NCBI GenBank assembly: GCA_031287585.1
Contig: JAITST010000193.1
Coordinates: forward strand, 1 to 11,675
Source of the DNA: Planctomycetaceae bacterium
Lineage (GTDB): Bacteria > Planctomycetota > Planctomycetia > Pirellulales > Thermoguttaceae
Length of the DNA stretch: 11,675 nt
Direction of reading: 5' to 3'
The notes under the pieces were generated by a model that ran no database searches, was not told the origin of the DNA, and saw nothing but the letters and a program-made list of their open reading frames with translations. Positions 6,548 through 11,675 of the stretch are shown piece after piece. Each line of letters opens with the position of its first letter. The first letter of the stretch is position 1. The position numbers and the translations under genes are program-made.

Positions 6548-7954
6548 TTACACCTTCCGCAAAAACGCGTCCGCACCCATCGCCGCCAAACGCCCGCTGT
6601 TTATCGCACGCACTACCAAACTCGCACCCGACTGCATATCACCTGCGGCGAAAACTCCGTTGATGTTTGTCATTCGCGTATTCGGGTCAACTTCGGCGTT
6701 ACCGCGTGCGTCGTACCCAATGCCCAGCGATTCCAGCAAGTTATCGTGTTTTGGGTGAACAAAACCCATTGCTAACAACACCATATCCGCCTTCAACGTA
6801 AACGCCGTTCCCGCTTTCTCTACCGGTTTGCCGTCAACCCACTCAACTTCCGCACACTCGACTCCGGTCAGTTTATCTTTCGTCGCAACAAACTTTTTCG
6901 TCGTAACACTCCACCGTCGCGTCCCGCCTTCCTTGTGCGACGTTCCCGAACGCAACATTATAGGCCACTGAGGCCACGGCGTTTTTTCACTCCGACCTTC
7001 CGGCGGTTTCGGCATAATCTCAATCTGCGCAACATCCGCCGCGTTTTGACGTAACGCCGTTCCCAAACAATCCGCACCGGTATCGCCGCCGCCGATGATG
7101 ACAACGTGCTTACCTTTCGCGTCAATTTCGCTTCGCCGATTTTCCCAAACGGCGTAATTCGACGCAATCAGATATTGCATCGCTTGATAAATTCCGTTGG
7201 TTTTACGTCCGGGAATATCAATGTCACGCGGCTCCATCGCACCGCCCGCGAGAACAAGTGCGTCAAAACGCCGCCGCAAATAATCAAGCGATAAGTCGTA
7301 ACCGATTGTCGCGCCGGTCTCGAAGAAAACGTTTTCGGCTTCCATCTGTTTGATACGGCGGTCAATGACCCATTTTTCAAGTTTGAAATCGGGAATCCCG
7401 TAACGCAAAATACCACCGGGCAACTGTTCTTTCTCGAACACAACAACCTCGTGACCTGCCCGCGAAAGTTGTTGAGCAGCCGCCAAACCAGCAGGTCCGC
7501 TGCCAACAACCGCCGCCTTTTTACCGGTCTTGAATTGTGCATATTGCGGAACAATCCAACCCGATTTCCACGCGCGTTCGACAATTTCAAGTTCGATTTG
7601 GCGAATCGTAACCGCGTCACCGCTGATACTGTGGACACACGACGCTTCGCAAAGAGCGGGACAAATCCGTCCGGTAAATTCGGGGAAGTTATCGTAGTTG
7701 TGCAAAAGATTACTAGCGTCGCGCCAACGTTCCTCGAACACGAGCGAGTTAGTATCAGGAATCTGATTACCAAGCGGGCAACCAACGTTATGACAAAACG
7801 GCACACCGCAAGTCATACAACGCTCCGCCTGCCGAACAACATCCGCAGTCGCAGGTGCAACCAAAAATTCACCGTAATGCGAAACCCGCTCCGTAACTGT
7901 CTGATAAACCGGTTCAAGACGCGGTATATCAAGATAAATTTGTTTCTTTTTCAT
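6548..7954 (-). CDS. gltD: Glutamate synthase small subunit (GltD-type)
   Basis: The beta subunit of NADPH-dependent glutamate synthase takes electrons from NAD(P)H through FAD and passes them to the large subunit, which makes glutamate from glutamine and 2-oxoglutarate. In the 468 residues I see two cysteine clusters for 4Fe-4S centres (C46, C49, C54, C59 and C98, C102, C106). Then come the FAD Rossmann motif VVGSGPAGLAAA (149-160), the LPGGILRYGIPDFKL region (178-192), the NAD(P)H motif IIGGGDTGADC (286-296) and the C-terminal FAD contact GVFAAGDMQSGASLVV (433-448). The length is typical of GltD. The large subunit gene gltB is not adjacent on either side, so GltD must pair with a distant GltB or act as another GltD-family electron donor. 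The ribosome site is weak. A well-spaced promoter lies about 38 nt upstream of the start. Confidence 0.95.
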   Translation of the reverse strand: MKKKQIYLDIPRLEPVYQTVTERVSHYGEFLVAPATADVVRQAERCMTCGVPFCHNVGCPLGNQIPDTNSLVFEERWRDASNLLHNYDNFPEFTGRICPALCEASCVHSISGDAVTIRQIELEIVERAWKSGWIVPQYAQFKTGKKAAVVGSGPAGLAAAQQLSRAGHEVVVFEKEQLPGGILRYGIPDFKLEKWVIDRRIKQMEAENVFFETGATIGYDLSLDYLRRRFDALVLAGGAMEPRDIDIPGRKTNGIYQAMQYLIASNYAVWENRRSEIDAKGKHVVIIGGGDTGADCLGTALRQNAADVAQIEIMPKPPEGRSEKTPWPQWPIMLRSGTSHKEGGTRRWSVTTKKFVATKDKLTGVECAEVEWVDGKPVEKAGTAFTLKADMVLLAMGFVHPKHDNLLESLGIGYDARGNAEVDPNTRMTNINGVFAAGDMQSGASLVVRAINSGRLAAMGADAFLRKV

Positions 7955-7998
7955 CGTTTGGAAAGTGTAGTATTATGAATAAACAAAAACAGAGACAG

Positions 7999-8027
7999 AT
8001 TGTACCGTAAAACGACAGAAGTGTAAA
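7999..8027 (-). promoter_or_regulatory. Predicted gltD promoter
   Basis: On the minus strand a -35 TTTACA (8027-8022) and a -10 TACAAT (8004-7999) are spaced by exactly 17 nt, putting the start near 7992 and the leader at about 38 nt. Both boxes are one base off the sigma70 consensus. This is a pattern match without experimental support. Confidence 0.6.
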
Positions 8028-8245
8028 GGAGAACGGAAAAATTTTTTTTCACCAATATTTTTTTCACCACGAAGGGCGGAAAAGAATTTTGGCATCCATC
8101 AGATAATAACTCGTCCAAATTTTTTCTGTCTGAACACGATTGAAAATTGTTTGTGTCGCGATGTAATCGTAACCCAAAATGTTGATTGTGGAACATCAAA
8201 AACGTATCCGGGGATGCTTGTCGCCAAGAAACAACACAAATCCTT

Positions 8246-8328
8246 ACCCCGTAGGGGTTAAACATCATCCCTTTGAAGGTGGTTTTTAGAAGACGGCTAA
8301 TCATAGTCCCTACCGGGACTACTCCTAA
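8246..8328 (+). repeat. Composite module B, copy 2
   Basis: The order is: short hairpin ACCCC-GTA-GGGGT (8246-8258), TTAAACA, variable bases, GGTGGTTTTT (8278-8287), a longer variable stretch, hairpin TAGTCCC-TACC-GGGACTA (8304-8321), and CTACTCCTAA (8319-8328, overlapping the hairpin). The landmarks match copy 1 at 1702-1777 in order and orientation, with different but still pairing stems. Confidence 0.65.
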
Positions 8329-8345
8329 ATGCACCTTCAAAGGGA
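8268..8345. repeat. Perfect 14-bp inverted repeat with 50-nt loop
   Basis: TCCCTTTGAAGGTG (8268-8281) and CACCTTCAAAGGGA (8332-8345) are exact reverse complements. Beyond the arms, CCTTACCCC on the left (8243-8250) and GGGGTTAAGG on the right (8346-8355) extend the symmetry imperfectly, with one side carrying about 17 extra nucleotides. The loop contains a second hairpin (8304-8321). It resembles a foldback element. Confidence 0.8.
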
Positions 8346-8447
8346 GGGGTTAAGGATTCTTTGTCAACATCTATTAAGTGGTAATGTAAGTAACGCATCC
8401 GTCGCCTATTACTCTGTCAAGAGCGTTTTATTGTTTTACGGTGACTA
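8346..8447 (+). repeat. Dispersed repeat C, short copy
   Basis: This 102-bp segment matches 49-184 after allowing for a 38-nt deletion between 8397 and 8398 and two small indels. The right-hand 50 nt (8398-8447) differ from the other copy at three positions, and the last 33 nt are identical. It is preceded by the composite foldback and followed at once by the heptanucleotide array. Both copies lie downstream of minus-strand genes in the same orientation. Confidence 0.85.
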
Positions 8448-8496
8448 AAATCCCAAATCCCAAATCCCAAATCCCAAATCCCAAATCTAAAATCTA
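8448..8496. repeat. Heptanucleotide tandem repeat, 7 units
   Basis: Five exact AAATCCC units (8448-8482) are followed by two AAATCTA units (8483-8496) and a partial AAAT. It begins right at the end of repeat C. It is likely polymorphic by slippage. It resembles the short tandemly repeated heptanucleotides described from other bacteria such as cyanobacteria, but no function is implied. Confidence 0.9.
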
Positions 8497-8539
8497 AAAT
8501 TCTTCCCGCCCTCTCATTAGTTCAAGCGGCTATAACACC

Positions 8540-9532
8540 TTACTCCAACAACGACAAATACAACATCCGTATCTCCTGCAAGCGGATTATTTCTTTGTGC
8601 AGTTGTTCCGTGTTTGCGTTTGATTCTTCGAGGTGGTATTGCAGTATCGTTGCCTGCGTTGCTTCGCTTGGTTTGCCTGCGTCTGGCGTTTCGGCGTAGA
8701 AGCGGGCATCTATTGGTTGCAGACGTTGCGGTTGCGGGAACGTTGTTATTCCGATTTGCCCAATCGAAACGTCGTTGCCGTTTTTGTCTTTTGCCAGCAC
8801 GTTTCCTTTTGGTGTTATCTTGATTGTCTTCGTTTCGGCGGGGATTTTTACTACCGGTTGAATCGGGACAGCGTAGCTGGTTTCGATTGCTTTATCCGGT
8901 TTTTCTGTTTGAACGTACCACAAGACGGACAGTTGATTTTTACTGTCTAACGTAAGTTGACCGTTACGGGTGTACAGGAACGTATGTGCGTTCGGTTTCA
9001 GAATTTTCAGAAAACCTTGACCGCTTATCGCAACGTCGTACTGGTGACCGGTCTTCGTGAACGCACCGCTGCGGGTGTCGATTTGAACCGCGACTGAACC
9101 GCTGTTATCGGCTATTGTTACACGTTCGGAGTCGGCTGCAAAATTTGGCAGCGGCGACGGGAACTCATACCAGATTGTTTTGTAACCATAGGTTTTGCAG
9201 TGCGATAAATTATGCAGTACGTTCCAGATTTGACGGTCAATACGCGACAAATCCTGACGCACAAACGCCGTAAATTGTGTTGTCCGCTGCGTATCAGCAC
9301 GCTTGGGAACGGCGGGTACATCCGGCTGCTGGACAAATTCGACCAACGGCGGTTTCTCGTTCTCCGGCAGGACTTTACCAAACTCAGGATTCTCTTTGAG
9401 TAAACGCATTAACGCAGGTTCTTTGTTAATCGCGTCCTGAATTTTCTTCTCCTGCTCGTCAACATCTGACTCGCAATACGCGACCGAACCATACAAAACA
9501 ACAGCACAAATTACGCAAACTAAACGTTTCAT
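8540..9532 (-). CDS. FlgG-like rod protein with signal peptide
   Basis: This 330-residue protein has a flagellar basal-body rod fold (FlgF/FlgG type). Family landmarks are IDRQIWNVLHNLSHCKTYGYK (98-118, normally the first 30 residues), IDTRSGAFTKTGHQYDVAIS with GQGF (151-174), FLYTRNGQLTLD (185-196), ITPKGNV (239-245), IGQIGITTF (257-265), RFYAETPDAGKP (277-288), and the C-terminal coil HLEESNANTEQLHKEIIRLQ (300-319). Unlike ordinary FlgG (about 260 residues, exported by the flagellar type III machine without a Sec signal), it begins with a Sec-type signal peptide (1-18 or 1-20). About 75 further residues of charged helix and Pro-rich linker then precede the rod domain. Y19 before C20 argues against a lipobox. 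GAGG lies 5 nt before the ATG. No other flagellar gene is in the window. Fold confidence is high; function is uncertain. Confidence 0.87.
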   Translation of the reverse strand: MKRLVCVICAVVLYGSVAYCESDVDEQEKKIQDAINKEPALMRLLKENPEFGKVLPENEKPPLVEFVQQPDVPAVPKRADTQRTTQFTAFVRQDLSRIDRQIWNVLHNLSHCKTYGYKTIWYEFPSPLPNFAADSERVTIADNSGSVAVQIDTRSGAFTKTGHQYDVAISGQGFLKILKPNAHTFLYTRNGQLTLDSKNQLSVLWYVQTEKPDKAIETSYAVPIQPVVKIPAETKTIKITPKGNVLAKDKNGNDVSIGQIGITTFPQPQRLQPIDARFYAETPDAGKPSEATQATILQYHLEESNANTEQLHKEIIRLQEIRMLYLSLLE

Positions 9533-9587
9533 TTAGACCTCGAATCTTCACAACGATAACGGTTGAACAACAACCAAGCAACGTCCA

Positions 9588-9596
9588 AGTATATCA
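9588..9596 (-). promoter_or_regulatory. Possible extended -10 promoter of the FlgG-like gene
   Basis: On the minus strand TGA-TATACT forms an extended -10 box, about 50 nt upstream of the start codon. No good -35 box lies 16-18 nt further upstream. Low confidence. Confidence 0.35.
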
Positions 9597-9719
9597 CACG
9601 AATTTTACAGTGGCGACGCTCGCGGAAAATTTGGTCGCGAAATCGAACGATGAGAATAGAGGTTATCGCAGTTTTTTTACGTAGGTAAATTGGGAAAGCC
9701 GTGAGCGTTCACACGTGTT

Positions 9720-10904
9720 CTAAACCTCTCCGCTCTTGAATCCTGATGACAACGCAAACTGGATGTTATATCCTCCTGTGTCGCCGTCAATGTCTAATAC
9801 TTCACCACAGAAAAACAGATTCGGAACCAATCGCGACCGCATCGTTTGACGTTCGACTTCGTCTAATGAAACACCACCCGCGGTTGCCATCGCTTCATTC
9901 CAACCACCGGGTTTCTTCACCGTAAACGGCAAACCGCTCAACGCATCCTCTAATAATTTCCGTTCCGTCCGTAAAATTTCCGAAGCGGGTTTATCCGGCG
10001 GAATGTTCAGCGTCTTCAATAAGCAAACCAAGAATTGTTCGGGAACGCCCAACGGTTGTAACGAATTTTTTAACGTTTTTTTGCCGTTCAATAGTGTTCT
10101 GATTTCTGTCGGCTGTCCTATTTCGATTCGGAGCGTATTGCCCTGTTCGACAAACCGGCTCAAATCAAGTATCCCGGGACCGGACAATCCGTGATGAGTC
10201 AACAAAACATCACCCTTACCCGTTGCCGTCTTCTTGCCATTTCGGAAAACAGAAATTTCTCTCTGTCGAAAGGCAATACCGGCGCAGTTCACAAACGAAT
10301 CTTCTTCGGTGTAGAGTGGAGTTAAGGCAGGTTTTGGCGTAACGATTTTATGTCCGAGTGCTTCCGCGAATTTGAAGCCGCTGCCGTCCGCCCCTGTTGC
10401 CGGAAACGAAGAACCGCCGGTTGCAATGACGAGTTTTTTCGTCAGGACTTCGCCGCAGTTGGTTTGAACGATGAATCCGTCACCGCTCTTGGTAACAGAA
10501 TTAACTCTCGTTTCCGTTTTCAGCACGCCGCCGATGTTCTTCAATTCACGAAGCATCGCGTTGAGAACATCATCGCTATTTAACGATTTCGGAAACACTT
10601 TGCCGTCGTCACGTTCCAGTAACGGAACCCCGTGCCGCGTGAACCATTGAACAGTTGCGGTATTATCAAAGGCGAATAACGCGGGCTTGACGAAACGGGC
10701 TTTTTGTTCACCGCCGTAGTGTTTTAGGAAATCGTCAACGTTTCCGCTATGTGTAAGATTACACTGTCCCGAACCGGACAAAAGCAGTTTTTTGCCTGCG
10801 GTTTTGTTACGTTCCAGCACACAAACGGCTTGCTTTCGGGCTGCCGCGGCAATTCCTGCCGCTAAACCAGCGGGACCGGCTCCGAGAATAAGAACGTCAT
10901 ACAT
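9720..10904 (-). CDS. HI0933/YhiN-family FAD oxidoreductase
   Basis: This 394-residue flavoprotein belongs to the HI0933 (YhiN/BaiN-like) family. Seen: the N-terminal FAD Rossmann motif VLILGAGPAGLAAG (4-17), the family hallmark GKKLLLSGSGQCNLTH (37-52, usually SGGGRCNxTN), VIATGGSSFPATG (159-171), THHGLSGPGILDLS (236-249), TAGGVSLDEV (341-350) and the C-terminal FAD contact FFCGEVLDIDGDTGGYNIQF (364-383). The length is normal. The start is fixed by the Rossmann strand directly after Met1, although no strong ribosome site precedes it. Most members have no proven substrate; relatives have been linked to bile-acid or other enoate reductions, which should not be assumed here. It stands alone and is divergent from ridA, with 219 bp between them. 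Confidence 0.93.
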   Translation of the reverse strand: MYDVLILGAGPAGLAAGIAAAARKQAVCVLERNKTAGKKLLLSGSGQCNLTHSGNVDDFLKHYGGEQKARFVKPALFAFDNTATVQWFTRHGVPLLERDDGKVFPKSLNSDDVLNAMLRELKNIGGVLKTETRVNSVTKSGDGFIVQTNCGEVLTKKLVIATGGSSFPATGADGSGFKFAEALGHKIVTPKPALTPLYTEEDSFVNCAGIAFRQREISVFRNGKKTATGKGDVLLTHHGLSGPGILDLSRFVEQGNTLRIEIGQPTEIRTLLNGKKTLKNSLQPLGVPEQFLVCLLKTLNIPPDKPASEILRTERKLLEDALSGLPFTVKKPGGWNEAMATAGGVSLDEVERQTMRSRLVPNLFFCGEVLDIDGDTGGYNIQFALSSGFKSGEV

Positions 10905-11029
10905 TACGGCTTTGTTTCACTTCGTTTTTTCAAGAATGGTAATTACAAGTCGAAAAAATGATAAACTAATTTATGGCATGAGTCAACGTATCGCGAATTT
11001 TTGGGGTGTGATTTGAGTTGTCCCGCGGC

Positions 11030-11058
11030 TTGCAATAATCAAACATAACCGGTAAAAT
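11030..11058 (+). promoter_or_regulatory. Predicted ridA promoter
   Basis: A -35 TTGCAA (11030-11035) and a -10 TAAAAT (11053-11058) are separated by exactly 17 nt, giving a start near 11065 and a leader of about 60 nt. This is a pattern match, supported by its position in front of a gene with a strong ribosome site. Confidence 0.55.
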
Positions 11059-11123
11059 TTTACGGAGATATTTTTCAACCGTCTTCACTTTAACAATCAA
11101 CACTAACCAAAAGGAGAATTAAA

Positions 11124-11516
11124 ATGCAAACAATCAAAACAACATCCGCGCCGTCCGCAATCGGACCGTACTCACAAGGAATAGTTGCTGGCGGTTTTCT
11201 GTACACAGCCGGACAGATTCCGTTAGTACCATCGACGATGCAACTAATCGACGGCGGCATCGAAAAACAAACGGAACAGGTATTGTCAAACCTTGAAGCA
11301 ATACTAACCGCCGCGGGTACGACGTGGGATTCGGTAGTTAAAACAACGATATTCCTAACAGACCTCAACGACTTCGCAACGGTAAACTCAATTTACGAGC
11401 AACGCCTAAAAACAGCCAAACCAGCCCGCAGCACGGTGCAAGTCGCCGCTTTACCAAGAGATGTGAAAATAGAAATAGAGTTAATCGCCACTGTGAAGCA
11501 TAACGAACAAAGTTGA
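11124..11516 (+). CDS. ridA: RidA family reactive enamine/imine deaminase
   Basis: RidA hydrolyses reactive 2-aminoacrylate-type enamines/imines made by PLP enzymes such as threonine dehydratase, protecting other PLP enzymes. The 130 residues carry the family pattern: SAIGPYSQG (11-19) with the conserved Tyr16, LYTAGQIPL (26-34), TEQVLSNLEAIL (50-61) and the signature PARSTVQVAALPRDVKIEIE (100-119). In the signature, R102 matches the catalytic Arg and E117 the partner Glu of E. coli RidA (R105 and E120). Length and small trimeric-type fold are typical. AAGGAG (11111-11116) sits 7 nt before the ATG, the best ribosome site in the window, which fixes the start. It is the only plus-strand gene and appears to be a single-gene unit. 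Confidence 0.95.
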   Translation: MQTIKTTSAPSAIGPYSQGIVAGGFLYTAGQIPLVPSTMQLIDGGIEKQTEQVLSNLEAILTAAGTTWDSVVKTTIFLTDLNDFATVNSIYEQRLKTAKPARSTVQVAALPRDVKIEIELIATVKHNEQS

Positions 11517-11573
11517 AATTTATTTCGTTTACGGTAATGAATGAACAAATTACAAAAAATATCCACGCAACTA

Positions 11574-11602
11574 TTGACACAATTTCAAATAGTGAATATA
11601 AT
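11574..11602 (+). promoter_or_regulatory. Perfect-consensus sigma70-type promoter
   Basis: TTGACA (11574-11579), a 17-nt spacer and TATAAT (11597-11602) match the sigma70 consensus in every position. It starts 58 nt after the ridA stop, faces out of the window, and would begin transcription near 11609. The gene it serves lies beyond the right edge. The remaining 11603-11675 shows no ribosome site or clear coding start. Confidence 0.7.
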
Positions 11603-11675
11603 GTGTCTGACTTGTGGTTGGCGGTGTCGTTTTCTTTTCGTTGACCAAACTTTTCAAACCAATTACCATAATAAT

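Larger units (their letters stand above)
7955..8539. other. Repeat-rich gap between gltD and the FlgG-like gene
   Basis: This gap of 585 bp holds the gltD promoter (7999-8027), two T-runs with the phrase TTCACCA (about 8041-8075), composite module B (8246-8328) inside a 14-bp inverted repeat (8268-8281 / 8332-8345), repeat C (8346-8447) and a seven-unit heptanucleotide array (8448-8496). No gene is supported. Positions 8076-8240 show nothing I recognise. Confidence 0.75.

Noticed and set aside
7951..8340. Minus-strand open frame of 129 codons upstream of gltD
   Set aside because: It starts inside the foldback repeat, reads through hairpins (FNPYGV comes from the ACCCCTACGGGGT palindrome) and the gltD promoter, has no ribosome site, and its composition is not protein-like.
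8448..8496. Telomere-like repeat
   Set aside because: AAATCCC resembles eukaryotic telomere heptamers only superficially. The array is short, internal and surrounded by bacterial genes.
9661..9719. Terminator after the HI0933-family gene
   Set aside because: Weak stems near GTGAGCGTTCAC and TTTACNNNNGTAAA exist, but the adjacent homopolymer run is A, not T, in the direction of transcription.
11537..11644. Small 35-codon plus-strand frame after ridA
   Set aside because: It has no ribosome site, overlaps the perfect-consensus promoter, and its composition gives no hint of a real peptide.

Overview
The window is about 11.7 kb of moderate-GC bacterial DNA. It carries seven protein genes, six on the minus strand and one (ridA) on the plus strand. 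No rRNA, tRNA, CRISPR array, transposase or integrase gene is visible. The best guess for the host is a member of the Planctomycetota. That rests on the very long secreted protein joining a VWA domain, a secretin-type STN-like domain and a C-terminal beta domain, whose phrases (PRTTSGGV, YVCPIGFKGKYEIVVQREWG) I associate with planctomycete proteins. It also rests on long repeat-rich intergenic gaps. This is inference from memory, not a database result.

Layout, left to right. Positions 1-187 hold a two-hairpin module and a dispersed repeat that stops 3 nt short of the end of a DUF58 gene. The DUF58 gene (188-1078) and rpiB (1078-1572) form a translationally coupled minus-strand pair with a TAATG overlap. 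A 340-bp gap (1573-1912) is packed with palindromes. Next comes a 1398-residue secreted VWA/STN protein (1913-6109). A 438-bp gap follows, with an inverted pair of hairpins and that gene's promoter. Then gltD, the glutamate synthase small subunit (6548-7954). A 585-bp gap (7955-8539) holds the gltD promoter, a composite inverted repeat, a second copy of the dispersed repeat and a heptanucleotide tandem array. After it come a FlgG-like protein with an apparent Sec signal peptide (8540-9532), a HI0933/YhiN-type flavoprotein (9720-10904), and divergently ridA (11124-11516). A perfect-consensus sigma70-type promoter points out of the right edge.

Most of the genes are housekeeping (pentose phosphate, ammonia assimilation, enamine/imine detoxification, flavin oxidoreductase). 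They look like independent transcription units apart from rpiB-DUF58, so I see no multi-gene pathway here. The most unusual content is non-coding. Three kinds of palindromic or dispersed module (called A, B and C here) recur in the gene-free gaps in different combinations (A-C, A'-B-A, B-C). Their stems are kept by compensatory base changes, which suggests a family of structured, probably non-autonomous mobile or REP-like elements. The two protein oddities are the exported FlgG-like protein and the giant VWA/STN protein with a degenerate metal site.
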